Source: Sphagnum magellanicum
Taxonomy: Eukaryota; Streptophyta; Sphagnopsida; Sphagnales; Sphagnaceae
Assembly (NCBI GenBank): GCA_021904315.1
Contig: CM038909.1
Location: 22,668,212-22,732,211 of the forward strand
Direction of reading: 5' to 3'
DNA length: 64,000 bases
Shown here: positions 46,701-59,068 of the stretch, in pieces
Layout of the letters: the number at the start of each line of letters is the position of its first letter
How positions within the stretch are numbered: position 1 is the first letter of the stretch
Position numbers and translations under genes: made by a program
Notes under the pieces: model-generated
What the model was told of the DNA's origin: nothing
Databases searched by the model: none
What the model saw: the letters and a program-made list of their open reading frames with translations, nothing else

Positions 46701-47033
46701 GGCTGGTCATAATTGATCACAACTTAACTGCAGAGATCTTCATACTCTTCTAGGACCTAGTGTTGCATCTGAAGGTGTAGTGATGGACCTGCTTTGGTGA
46801 TGTACAGGAAGTTGTATATTGCTGATGCTCGGCCAAGGAAAAATGCTCTAGCAAATGGGGCAATGGGTGGTGGTTCTGAATCATCAGCCAACTACCTGCA
46901 GTGTGAGGTAAGGGAATACCTACACTTGTGATGAATGCTTGTGACAAATGTACTTAACAGTGATGCAAGCAGTGTGCTTACGCTGAACTGGGGATCTGGG
47001 GAGAATCAGGTCGTCTTCCTGGGGATTGATAAT
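43746..47033 (+). pseudogene. Plant myotubularin (MTM-type phosphoinositide phosphatase) gene, truncated
   Basis: Myotubularins remove the 3-phosphate from PI3P and PI(3,5)P2. Exons: 43746-43786 (LLLVTNFRLLFL), 44043-44114 (GTIPLATIEKFTKL; both PH-GRAM), 45434-45705 (ELYAFST..., VNANYNVCPTYPSLLVMPAS), 45973-46046 (FRARGRLPVLCWQHP), 46220-46283 (GAVLARSSQPLIGIMMNSR), 46465-46530 (NADEKLVAALC), 46808-46907 (KLYIADARPRKNALANGAMG) and 47010-about 47033 (VVFLGIDN). All borders from 45434 to 46907 keep phase and splice to plant-family sequence. Part of the GRAM end between 44114 and 45434 is missing. The match stops abruptly after VVFLGIDN, before the CxxDGWDRT catalytic loop, so no active enzyme can result. 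It lies just outside the right arm. Confidence 0.8.
44863..45028 (+). repeat. Tandem duplication, about 80 bp x 2, in a myotubularin intron
   Basis: CTATAGATCTCTATC..., then CCTGATTGTTGGTTGTCAAC, then TGGGTGAAGGGAAGGATATG are repeated in the same order. The second copy has a small insertion. Confidence 0.88.
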
Positions 47034-48111
47034 AGGAGGAGTTACTGCTGGAGGAATAAGAAGCAGCATCGCAGCAATCCGCATCCGCTGTTTTGCAGTA
47101 CTTTACAGCTTCTTCTTCTTCTTCTTCTTCTACGCTCATTCGTTTCCCTGCTGCGATCCGCAAACAACCGGCTGTCATGGATCGTCCGCTGCTGTGCGTG
47201 TTGAAGAAGAAAGGGAGCTCCTTCTCTCTTTTCTAAAGCTTTCAAAACTCCGAGTATCTTCTCCTCGGAGCTCGTAAGCGTTACCTGCCTTCTTACTCCT
47301 CCTTCGAGCTCAGTACCGATATCTGAAGCTTGCAGGCCAAGGAAAGAGGAGCTGCTTCTGCTGGTGCTTCTTCTGTGATGATCAAGTCCAAATTCACGAG
47401 GTCGGAGTTCGTCGTACTCAGCAGCGATCACTCGATATCTCGAGCTCTTTCTCCATTGCTGAGCATCAAGTATCGCGAAGAAATCGTGGCTGAGCTTGAT
47501 GAAACTGGACATTACAAGCCACGACGCAGCGCAAGCTCAGTTGTGGCTTGTAATGTCCAGTTTCATAAGCTCCCACAACATGCGGTGGTCTCCTGCTGCA
47601 AGCAGAGGAAGAGTAGCTCCAGCTACGGCGAGCCGCACAAGTGCAGCGGCCAAGAGATCATTCATCGCATGGAACTGCTTCTTGAAAACCAGATGCGTTT
47701 ACAGGAGCAGTATTCTCAGTCACAACGAAGAAGAAACTGAAGAAGAAGGAAATGGCGATGGCGTTTTGCATGATGGAAAGCAGCAGCTGGTGCAGGTACT
47801 CGAAGCGCAGGAAGCGGAGGAGGAGGCTCTTGCAGAAACACAGCGGCGGCATGGAAGCTGGCTATGGTTCAAGAGCAAGACACTGGAATGGAATAAAGAG
47901 CAGGGTTACTGGTGGCTGGACTTCAAGGGATTACAACATCCCGCTAATCTCAAGCTCGGACTCAAGTTCCTCAGAGGAGGATGGCGCGAGTCCTGCTGAG
48001 CGTCCGGATGATCAGAGAATGTTGTCACCTCGCCTAGGTTATTTCTATAGGTTATTTTGATGGCTAGGTGTTGAAGAGAACCATATGTACCAATTTTTGA
48101 TGTGAAATAAA
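47034..48111 (+). other. GC-rich gene-like segment fused to the myotubularin break
   Basis: Directly after the myotubularin breakpoint comes a GC-rich, CpG-containing segment with several overlapping open frames on the plus strand: 47330-47740 (136 aa), 47496-47999 (167 aa) and 47752-48060 (102 aa, Arg/Lys-rich then Ser/Glu-rich). An AATAAA lies at 48106-48111. A perfect hairpin sits in the middle. I cannot tell which frame, if any, is used and I recognise no family. The composition suggests the coding part of another captured or native host gene. Confidence 0.38.
47492..47572. repeat. Perfect foldback: about 30-bp arms, 20-nt loop
   Basis: GATGAAACTGGACATTACAA (47497 on) with GCCAC pairs perfectly with GTGGCTTGTAATGTCCAGTT plus TCAT at 47543-47566. 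The outer GAGCTT/AAGCTC extends the stem with one unpaired base. Transcribed, it would form a long stable hairpin. Confidence 0.92.
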
Positions 48112-48391
48112 ATAGAAATTTTCCACCTCTGTTACATGGGAATGTAGTGTCATTTACAATATTATTTGTTAGTGAAAATGGGTGGGATATTTTGTGTTAT
48201 TCCTGCATCATTTACTTGCAAATCAACATGGCAAATGTTTTGATTTTATGATATGTGAAATTAACCTTTTCTACCCCATCAAAATATCAATGGGAAAGGA
48301 TAGGGGACTGTGCCATTAATCCCTCATGGTCTGCATTCCCTGATTAGTGTAAATGACATGGTAATCTAATGGGGAATTCTTTTTCTTTTCA
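48112..48391. other. Non-coding stretch up to the outer repeat
   Basis: No gene. One short inverted similarity (CATGTCATTTACACTAATC against the region near 10095) hints at old homology with the left side, too weak to call. Confidence 0.4.
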
Positions 48392-48418
48392 CATGTGGGA
48401 CCTCCTCACAGGCCCCTT
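48392..48418 (-). repeat. Outer inverted repeat, right copy
   Basis: Perfect 27-bp reverse complement of 9925-9951. Beyond it GATCTTCTTGAGAAAGTC shares inverted words with the left flank. It marks the point where gene-like DNA gives way to AT-rich flank. Confidence 0.6.
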
Positions 48419-48693
48419 GATCTTCTTGAGAAAGTCACTCGGATATTACAATTGCTGCAGTTTGAAATTATGTGGTCAATTGGCTGCATTTTTCTGGAGA
48501 TTGAGGAAATATAGCTATCACCACCACCTTTGTTTCTAAACCGAGTCACAGCAAGTCTAGCATCATTCTGTCAATCACTTGATTCAGCTTGAAGTCTTGA
48601 TTTCTTGGGAAATACTTTAGAGCAGCTGGATCAGTGAGAACTATATGATGTCATTCTTGCAAAGTCCAGAAGCTTGAATCCTGTGCACATTCC

Positions 48694-48781
48694 AGAGAGT
48701 GTTGTCTCATGTCAAAGACTAGTGAAAACCCATTACCTAACAGAGTGTTGTCTCATATCAATTCCAGTGAAAACCCATTAG
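48694..48781 (+). repeat. Tandem duplication, about 47 bp x 2
   Basis: GAGTGTTGTCTCATGTCA...CAGTGAAAACCCATTA occurs twice in a row with a few changes. Confidence 0.85.
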
Positions 48782-49150
48782 CTGCTACCTTCCATGTTTT
48801 CACAGGTGGTTGCCATTTGTTTCTAGAATGTGACATTGACTGAGAAGATGCAGCATTTCATTCAACTCAACCAAGAAATATGGGGTGCAGGCATAATAAA
48901 CATGATAACACGTACCACACATGTAATGAATGTGAAATGAGCACACATCTGTACCTTTCTGCTCTTCATAAGTCTGGTGATCAGCTCACACTACTACAAT
49001 TTTCAACACATTTGTGTTCTGTTTCTCATGTGTTTTTAACGTATTCAACATGAGTTCAAGGTTCCTTTCTTGATGATAATATGACAAAATCACATGGGTA
49101 ACATGTTGTTATGTTAAAAATATCGTTAGGTACAAATGTGTCCAAAAAAA
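48782..49150. other. AT-rich non-coding DNA
   Basis: Nothing recognised; start of the AT-rich right flank. Confidence 0.6.
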
Positions 49151-49445
49151 AACATGTTGAAAAAACAACATAATTACATAATATCCCCAAACATTGTTAT
49201 CTCACACCTTTTTAAACATTGTAACAAACTTATTTTCAACATCTTAAAAAAACATGTTGAAAAAACAACATAATTACATAATATCCCCAACATTGTTATC
49301 TCACACCTTTTTAAACATTGTAACAAACTTATTTTCAACATCTTAAAAAAACATGTTGAAAAAACAACATAATTGCATAATATCTCCAACATTGTTATCT
49401 CACACCTTTTTTAACATTGTAACAAACTTAATTTCAACGTCTTTT
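49151..49445 (+). repeat. Tandem repeat, 99-100 bp x 3
   Basis: AACATGTTGAAAAAACAACA starts units at 49151, 49251 and 49350. Units one and two are almost identical; the third decays at its end. Because 99 is a multiple of three, an accidental minus-strand open frame (49174-49392) repeats in step; it is not a gene. Confidence 0.93.
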
Positions 49446-49717
49446 GAACATACATTTATGCTAGTGTTCTTAATTGATTAATTTAGGAATATCATGAAAA
49501 TTCACAATGCTTGTTTTATGTTAGGAACAATATTCAATCACATATCGTCATGCATGTGTCACACATTTCATGCACATTTGATCCTAGATTTGTGACACTT
49601 CTTCCTTTCACTCTTTTTCTAGGCTATGATTAAATTTGTTCAAGCTCTCTTGAATGTTTATCACAAATTATGATAGAATTTCCACACAAATTATTTAATC
49701 TTGTGACACTTGCTTAC

Positions 49718-50815
49718 CGAGGTTCATCAACAATTTTGCAACAAAATTGTTTTATTTATTTTCAAAGATTTTGATGATTAGTTTATCAAAACATTGTCAA
49801 CTATGGATGACTTTTGCATCACTTTTTTGTCACTATTTATTTGGAGTTTCATGGCCTCTTTGACAAAACATTTGCAATTTTGTTATGAATGTATATTGTA
49901 AATGCTTTTGATTTTAATATCAGATGTATAATAATTTCTGAATGATTATTCAACATGGTACGTCATCAATTTTGCAAAAAATTATTTTGATTTATTGTCA
50001 AGGATTGTGATTATTAGTTTATCAATACATTATCAACTATTCATGATTTTTGCATGGCTTTTTTGACTCTATTTATTCATATCTTCATGCCCTCTTTCAC
50101 AAAACATTTGCAATTTTGTTGTGAATGTATATTAAGAATACTTATGAATTTATTAGCAAATTTATAATAATTTTTGAATGATCATTCAACACAATACATC
50201 ATCAATTTTGCAACTAAAATGTTTCAATTTATTATCAAAGATTATCATGAATTGTTTATCAAAACACTATCAATTATGCATCACTTTTGCATGGTTTTTT
50301 TGACACAACTTATTGGTACTTTCATATAGGCTCTTTGATAAAACATTTGCAATTTTCTTGTGAGTGTATATTGGGAATACTTATGATTTCACTAACAAAT
50401 TTATGATATTTTTGAATCATTATTCAACATGGTTTGTCATTAAATTTGTAACAAAATTGTTCATTGTATTATCAAAGTTAGTATTGATTTGTTTTGAATC
50501 AAAATACTATTACTTGTGCATGACTAATGCATGGCCTTTTTGACAATGTTTATTGATTTTTTTTTGCCATCTATGTTGCAACATTTGCAATTTTGTAATG
50601 TTCATACTCTGTGGATCTTTATTGTTATACCAACAAAATTAAAATATTTTTTCAACATGCCTCATCATTGGTTTTGCAACAAAAACTTCTCAATTTATTA
50701 TCAAAGATTGTGATGGTCTTTTATCACACCATTAATAGTTATGCACATGACACATGCATGACCTTTTTGACAAGTTTTTTTCTTCTTTTTACAAATTGTT
50801 TTTGTTTCTTTGGTT
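49718..50815 (+). repeat. Diverged tandem (satellite-like) array, about 238 bp x 4.5
   Basis: The word ACATTTGCAATTTT recurs at about 49868, 50103, 50343 and 50580. Each is preceded by ATGCATG/GGATGACTTTTGCAT and GCC(T)CTTT and followed by ATTCAACA and CATCAATTTTGCAA. The spacing of 235-240 bp is regular while sequence identity is only moderate. That points to an old tandem array. Confidence 0.85.
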
Positions 50816-51069
50816 CAAATTCCTAACTAGCAATTTCTGCATTGAAGTTTGTTAATGACCACTACAATGGTATATGCATGTATGAAGAAAGATATTATAC
50901 TATTTGAACTCAATCTATTTGAGGGTAACCTACTGGAAACATGAAAAGAAATAGGTTATTCAACAATAAGTAACAATGAAATTACATTACCCTAGTGGGT
51001 GTAGTCAGAATAAACCGAGCCACAAAGACTTGTGAATGACAAAAAAAAATAGTCAAAATTGAAGGAATC

Positions 51070-51770
51070 TTATGTTTTACCATTTAAAACCATGGCAATC
51101 ATGGCAAGCTATTCCTTTTTCATTCATATGAATGTCATGGAATCCAATCAAAAATTCATTTGATAAAATTTAAGTTTAATTTTCAATTTACGACCTTTGA
51201 AAATGAACACCTATTATGTCAAAAGGAATCAAATTTGCAAAGGACTATCACAAGAACTCATATAATAAAATAAAATTGATGGGAAAAAAATTAAGAAGTA
51301 TAAAGACCTATTCGCCACATTGAAAAAACACTCATAGTAGCCTAAAATATGTGGAAATTTAGAACTTTAAAATTTTTAAAAACTTTCCAAAACTTATTTG
51401 GAATTTTAGAATTTCAAAACTTTTTTACCACATATAAATGGGGTATAATGTACATGATATGTTAAGAAAATCTGTAGCTTATTATACAAGAAAACATTAA
51501 AAAAAATTAAATCAATTTTTGGTTATGACTTGAAATTGTTATTATTGTTAATGATGAAACATTGAATTTTCAAGGAATTAACACACTTTCACATTTTCAT
51601 ATTTATTCCAAAATTGTGAACAAAAAAACATGTCATGTACTTGGACAATTATAAGCATTAATTATAACAATTTGCAAAAAAAAATGTTCAAAAATTCATT
51701 TGTATGAAAAATTTATTTTTGGGCAAAAGGACATAGTCCTTTTCTATTAAGTAATGCCATTGGCTCATCT
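51070..51770 (+). repeat. Long direct repeat, copy A
   Basis: From ACCATTTAAAACCATGGCAA to TAATGCCATTGGCTC. It is colinear with 56035-56725, with shared blocks such as AATCATGGCAAG, TTTGCAAAGGACTAT and ACTCATATAATAAAATAA. Identity is roughly 70-80% with small indels. It may be one of two old LTRs or a duplicated block. Confidence 0.7.
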
Positions 51771-54700
51771 TATCTTGTTTACACCCTAGTAACGAAATTC
51801 AAATTTACCTACAAAAGTATTAAAATGTGCAAAATCTTTCTCTACAAATGTTTAGCTTTTTGTAATTGACCTAAATGAATTATTATAGATAATCATAAGA
51901 TAATCAAAACCACCAAACTTGTAACTAATAACTTAATCACTATCTATCCATGTTAACAAATGAAAAATCAAATCATGTTATTTACTTTTGTAATATGAAA
52001 ATCAAAACTTCTCATAACATCTCCACCATAGTAGGAAAATTGCATGTGCATACTATTTTGGATGAACTTGGATAATTTAACTTGTATCTCCATGCCCCAT
52101 AGAATAGCAGGGACAAACTCACCAAATTTTGTAATCAAACCACATTTCTATTGAAATTTATGAACTTTGTTGAAATCATTAAATATTGAGCACTAACAAG
52201 GAAGTGAAAAAACATGTGCATTGATAATTGTGGCAAGCCATAGTCCACTATCCGAATCCCATAGACAATTGTTATGATAACATTAATTGTCAAAAAACAT
52301 CCCAAATCCAACAACACAGCACAATTTTAGAGTCAAATATCGATATACATCCACCATGATCAACAAACTATAGAAATAATTACAAGATTTCTCTTCTACT
52401 TTACAAATTTAAGTACTCTTTATATTCAAATTTCAATTTCCACTACTGATGAACCACTACATTAGCCATGAGTATGCATTGCTTTTGTAATCAATGTAAA
52501 TTAAAGTTACAACATTCAATTTAAAATGAATGGGTAATGTGTGTATTCCTTATTATTGAACCATTACATATGGTGCAAAAACTTGTGTTACTCTGGGGAA
52601 AATTAAACAAACCTGAGTTTATATGTAATTCCATTTGGCAACCTCACAGAACAAGTAAGAAATGACAATATCAATAACATGATTATGGACTGTGACATGC
52701 CTCATGATGGGACCGTGATGGAGCTTTGGTTGAAGTAACACCTCTTCATTTGTTCCACTTGCATTCAATTTTGAAGGGTGCAACCCATGCACCATGTCTA
52801 TTGATGCTAACCCCTTCACATCTAAGAATACTTCTATGAAAGTTAGGCATCCCTAACATTGTTTTTGATTCAATTTTTTATTAAAGATTTAAATATATGT
52901 TATTGCATTGACAAGACAATTTGTACTAGTAGGGATGTTAGAGCAAGGGAACATATTATGAAATCAACTATCACTAGAGGCATCTAAGCCAACTTATAAT
53001 ATCTACACAGGTGCAAAAATTCTAGCTATTGGAAAATCCTACCTCACTATTGTTGAAGAGTGCCACCATGTGGATGGAGGTGTCATCCATTCGAAATAAT
53101 GGTTTCACAAACCTATATCAAAAAATGCTAACAATGCACAATAGCTTAATGCCACGTTATCCAATCTACCTACAAACACAAAATCATTACACACACCACT
53201 TACAATGTTAGGTTGTGTGTCATATACATACAACTTGAAAATTGCAATCTAATTCACACTACACTTGAACTCCTTTGTTAGCACTTGCAATTTGAAACCA
53301 CCTCCCATGTTTGCGAATGAACTTTTTAATAAATAGTCTTGCCAAGAAAACCATTAAACCTTGTTAACCATTAAAATTTGATCACATGATTTGATAGCAT
53401 CACAACATTGAATTAGTTAGTGATGGGAGGTTCTAAAAGGATATTAGCAATCTTGTAATTCTAAATCTACAACAAAGAGCTTCAAAGAAAAGAGATTTAT
53501 GAAAATCCAATGCCATTTGTAAAAAAAGAGGGTACGCACATCAAAACATCTTAAAAACATGTTAGAGCGCTAAGCTTTAGTTCATTCCACTATAGCACAT
53601 GTCAATTGCCACCAAAAAGGTTCTCATGTCAATGACCAGTTGACATTCCTTAGTTGACCATTTATTCTTCCATATGGGCAACTACTATGGCAAAACTATG
53701 TAATTCATAGAATGGAACTTTGATAAATACAACAAAGGTAGGATCTCAAACACATGTATAGCCCAAAATATAAGGTCATTCTGCATTTGTATGCGTACCC
53801 TACAACCACACCACCACCAAATGCAAATTAACATTGAAAACTACCCTACTATACTTTCAAATGACAAGAAATAAATGTTGATGATGATAGGATGGAGAAT
53901 CTAAAAAGGAAGGACCAAATACCAAAATGATCATCTAGTTTGGTCTCTAGCCTTTCAAAAAAAGTGAAGGAAACTACAATAACACTTATAAGAGCCTAGC
54001 TGAACCAATTAACCACTTTCATTTCATTATTGTTAGTAGAGCCTATTGACCATTATAATGTTCATCATAAAAATAACTTCCTTCCACAGAGGCTCAAATA
54101 AAGATTGTGCAAATGAAGCACATATATTCATTTTATAATTAGTGACTATTTACAGATTGAAATCAGGTCACCAATTTCACTACCACTACTATCCCTCTCT
54201 TAGTAGTAGTTCTAGAGAAGTCTTAGTTATCAACTATCCTAGGAAAGCCAATCATAACTTAATGACTTGCTTCGATTACAATCCAAATATAAACTCTTTT
54301 GGTTCAAAATCATAATGCCAACTTGTTAGATTAAGGTAGAAAGGTTGTAGCCAATGAACTTGCAGAGCCACCAATGACATTCGCCCCAAGTTTACAAACT
54401 TTTTGCACATTAGCTTTGATGATTTTAGCACCTTGTATCACCTAACCATCTCTAATCATCACAAACATTTTCACCCTTGCGAACACAAAGGGATGTGCTA
54501 GCACATGGAGAACTTAATATACCAAGATTGAAAAAAACTATTTGGTTACCATATGGGAGAAATGGAATTATTATCACCGATTTCTAGCAAGCCATTAAAG
54601 TTGTATGTAGAATGTCCTATGGAAATTTGAACCCAAAAAATCTAGATGCATCAAAACCTAAATCTAAAAATTGCTTCACACAATTCACATGAAAAACATT

Positions 54701-56034
54701 AAATAGCTACCTACAACTACTAATTGAAGTAACTAGACCTATGGATCATTTTCACTAATTAAAGATCATCCTCATAGTCGTTTTCTAAGGACCACTCTTT
54801 GTCATCTGGATCTTCTTCAACTCCTTTTGCTATACATCTTTCAAAAAAAAGGTTTGACACCTTCTACATTTGTTTATTTTATTTCTTCATTAGTTGGGCA
54901 TCTCCCAAATTTTGCAATAACAATACATTTTTTGAAATGTCTAACAACTCTAACTAAAGAGAAACCCAAAATTGGAAACACGAAATTGAAAATTATTCAA
55001 AAATTTTGAAGAAAAAAACTAATGTCCATTGTTTCCGGATAAGTTTTTTTTTCTCCATGACGTGCATGAACAGAAATTATTTGCTATTCATTCTAGGTAG
55101 GATTATTATTCATAATTTTAGCTTGAAAAACAAGCCAACTTGCCTTTGTGCAAAGACTAGGCTTCACTAGCTTGCATTTGCTACTTGGCAGTATGTGCTC
55201 CTTTGTCTTTGTGAAGCATTGATTTGCTTCAACACCACTTCACAATCCCATACACCTATAATACACATGAGAACCTGAAAATTATTTATAAAAACAAACA
55301 TAACTTTGCATTGCAACAACAATTATTAAAGGTAGTTTTACTTTGGCCCTTTTATGGTTGAAGCCCACAATTAACAAAATGTAAACACAAAGTGAACAAA
55401 GAACCAAAGAGAAAGAGAAAGAATATAAGGTTGAAGACACACACATACAATTAAGGTGTTCTTATGATTAAGAAAACCAAAATGGGGTTTACAATTTTCC
55501 TAAGTGAAAATGACAAAGGAGAAAAACACTAGAAAAACACAAAACCATGGTGATCTAGAGACATGGCAAGGAAATGCAATTAAAAACAAACCTATAACCA
55601 ATGTAATGTAACTAGTAGATTAAATTGTAGAAACAAACTTGGAACCAACATAAGTGCAATTGTTGATTATGGTAAAAATAGACCTTTGAAATCTTCATGT
55701 AGTTTCTCAAAAGTGTGGTTTGCTTTAACACATTCCACATGGATGATGTATATGATCAACACATACATGTTTTCATATGTTGATTATCTATATGCAACTT
55801 GCATCACACATTCTACAATATTACTTTGATTGTACAAGTAGAATGTTTTACAACAAATTTTTAAAAAGGATCTTATAGATGCAAAATTCTACAATTAATG
55901 TAATTTTTCAAAAAAGTTCAATTTGTCTACCTAAAAACCTTAAACTTGTATTCAAGAAGGTCAAAACATGTAACTAGGAGCCAAAAAAGGTGTCAGATGT
56001 TAAACATAATCAGTCAAAATCAAACATTTATTTT
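51771..56034. other. AT-rich DNA between the direct repeats
   Basis: No intact gene. Around 52.6-54.5 kb the composition is less extreme and short minus-strand frames (e.g. 52619-52819, DMVHGLHPSKLNAS) look faintly protein-like, possibly the wreck of a retroelement interior. I see no protease, RT or integrase motif. Confidence 0.5.
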
Positions 56035-56725
56035 TTTATTACCATTTAAAACCATAGTAATCATGGCAAGTTAGTCTTTTTTCCCTCATATGAATGTCAA
56101 GCAACTTAGAATAAAAATTCATTGAATCCAATTTTAAGTTTTGGTTTTAGTTTAAGACATTTGAAAATGTACACCTCTTGCATTAGATGGAGTTAATTTT
56201 GCAAAGGACTATTAAAAGGACTCATATAATAAAATAATTTTCATAGAAAAAAATATAGATGATAAAAAACATATTAACCACACTCAAAAAGCACTCATGA
56301 TTTTAAACATGTGGAATTTCAAAACTTTAAAAATTCAAAGAATGTTTCAAAATTGCTTCAAAATTTCAAAGCTTCAAAAGTCCAAGTTACCATGTATAAA
56401 TGGGTTATAATGTGCATGATGTATAAAAAATATATATAGTTTAAAGTATAATAAAACTAAAGAACGTGGAAATTTTTGGTGATGATTTCAAATTTTGATC
56501 ATTTTTCAAGATGAAACATTGAATCTGTAAAGAATCTACACACTTTTAAAATTTCATATTTATTCAATAATGACTAACAAAAAAATGGTGATGCATTGGG
56601 GAAAATTTAAATATTTTTTTGAACAAGTTATGAAAAAATTCATTCAAAAATTCATTTGCATGTAAAAGTTATTTTTGGGAAAAAAGACTTTCAATCCTTT
56701 TCCAAAGTAATCTTTTTGGCTCCTA
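56035..56725 (+). repeat. Long direct repeat, copy B
   Basis: Same orientation and order as 51070-51770, about 5 kb downstream. If the pair are LTRs the element would be about 5.7 kb and very old. Confidence 0.7.
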
Positions 56726-57172
56726 ATTACAGGTTTAAACCCAAGATTTTTTTTCATGGTTCCAATCTAAGTTTTGGGTGTGGTTTTAACTACTTTAGGC
56801 TAGTTCCATGATCTAATTTTTGTTAATTTCATCAAAATATCAACCAATTCAAGTTTAAATCACATGAACCTAAACATAAAACCCCAAGTTTAACATTGCA
56901 TATTGAGAACTTGCTAACATCATTTTTTCTCATACTGCACATGAAAACATTTTGAGGATTTTGATACTACCAAAAAATGCAAGTTACCAATCACACACCT
57001 ATAAACACAACTTGGATGGAAACGAAGGAAATGGGGAATGTTTACCCCCCATTTTACATGCCACAAACCATAAGGCAATCTTTGTTCTATAATAATGTAT
57101 GTTTAATTATCTAGTTGAATCTTAATCACATACATGTATCCACTAATTATTAGTCCTTCCACATGACATAAC
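56726..57172. other. AT-rich non-coding DNA
   Basis: Nothing recognised. Confidence 0.6.
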
Positions 57173-57895
57173 GGGTGAAAGCACAATACAGTGACCCCCT
57201 TTGGGGTGTCACATTGTACTACTTTCTAACAATGTGCATGTTTGAATATCCCACCTCAAACTTTTGAAAGATTTTCATAATATTTTTTCATATTATGTTA
57301 GAATATAACCTACGCAAGATATTATAAAAGAAACTATTTCATTTCATTTTATAAAATGGGATATTGGAATATATTTGTGGAAACAAATATATTCCAAAAG
57401 TAATTTAAATGATTTTTAATCTTTATGAAAGTTGAAGTTATATTGAACCATGGCATTGTGCATAGTTTGAACCATGTCCGGATACCATCGAAAATTTTCA
57501 TTTAAAAAAATGAGTTTTTCTAACAAAGATGTAATAAATGTGTGGTAAATTGAAATTTTGACAAATAATCACATTCATATGGAAGATGACAAGCATAACT
57601 AGATGGACCATATTTTTAATTTGATTAAACTTGATTATTTTAATGACTAATGAAACTTTAATTTTACTACAATCAAAATGCGATAGTGGTCCTATTATAC
57701 CAATGACTAATATAAATATACCCATGGATCTTTCAATATATATAATAAAATTTGTAAAAATAATTATAGGGCCCAAAAACCAAAATTGATACCCAAAATT
57801 AAATGTACCATACTTGCAGAACAATTATATTGTATGTATTATAATATTAAACCCAAAAGTGCCCCAAAGGGGGTCACTATAATGTGCTTTCACCC
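57173..57895. mobile_element. 723-bp non-autonomous TIR element (MITE-like)
   Basis: The left end starts GGGTGAAAGCACA and continues AGTGACCCCCTTTGGGG. The right end is its reverse complement, ending TGTGCTTTCACCC... with two mismatches over about 36 bp. The interior is AT-rich and non-coding; the minus-strand frame at 57498-57824 has no recognised similarity. No clear target-site duplication (AAC left, AAA right). The family is not identified. Confidence 0.75.
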
Positions 57896-59068
57896 AAAGG
57901 TTTTATTTGAAACCTATTATATTATGTGCATGGCCAAATGAAAATTTATTCAAATATTATCACAAAATTAATTGTTGAACATAATTATGATGAAATTCAT
58001 CCATGTGAATTTACAATATTGGTGATGTGAGAGGTTAGGGAAAGATTTGTGCTTTAAGGTTGTAATATAAGATTTCCATACCATCAAGTTTCTTAAGGGG
58101 CCTTCCAATGTTATTCATGCATCTAGGTTATGCATTAGTAAATTATTTGAGTAGAATAAACATATTCAAACAAAATATTGCAATTCTATAATGTATGAAA
58201 AAAATGGTTTCAAAAAATTGGACTTGAAGTTTGGAGTTTTTATTCCTTTCCTTCAACAATGTGTTTTTTTATTTTTTATCTTGAATTTAAAAAATTCTTT
58301 TTTTTCCCAATTTCACTTACTTCATTAATCAAAGTGTTTGAATTGAACAACAATATGACAAAATAATATTTAAAACATGATTAACATTATCCCCATGATT
58401 TTTCATATTTCTTTTAAAATTTTACATGTGTGATTTATTTTCACACATTGTTGAAATTCTCCCACAACTTCCACTCATGTCCCTAAAAATTTCTTTACAT
58501 ATTCTAAATCACATTTAAATATTTGTATTCCAAATGTCCACTAACATTCCCAATGTTGTTCCAAATTGAACTTTCAAATTTGTTCCACATTGAACTCCCA
58601 AATTTGTTAAATTTTTACATGTTCCAACTAGGGTTGCCAAAAGGGACACCCCTAAGCAAAGGACATCCCTCCTATCATCCTTAGCAATAATAATGTTTTT
58701 ACAACATTTTTACCCAAAAAAATTTTTTTGATTTGAATTTACCTCTTCCTAGTGTCTTATAGGAAGAGACTCTAAACCCCCACTTTTGAAAAGTATGCAA
58801 AACCCACCATCTACCTAAACAAGAGGTGCTGACCACATAAGGCCCACTTTTGAAAAAAATAAAAGAAATTTGGAAACAAACCATTACAATTTTAATGCAA
58901 AAGACAAAATTTTAGTTGTAGCACACATGTGCAACTACAAACTTTGTAATCATCTTGGACAAGTTGCAAAAGACAGTTGATCACAAAAAAAACTCCATGT
59001 TTGTATAGTCACACCAATAGTCACATACCACTTGAAACTACAAGGATTTTTCATCCATGGATTAGTCA
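57896..59068. other. AT-rich non-coding DNA
   Basis: No gene or structured repeat recognised. Confidence 0.6.

Noticed and set aside
49174-49392. Minus-strand ORF with a repeated hydrophobic protein
   Set aside because: Direct product of a 99-bp tandem repeat whose length is a multiple of three.
57498-57824. 108-aa minus-strand ORF as transposase of the TIR element
   Set aside because: AT-rich low-complexity composition with no catalytic motif.
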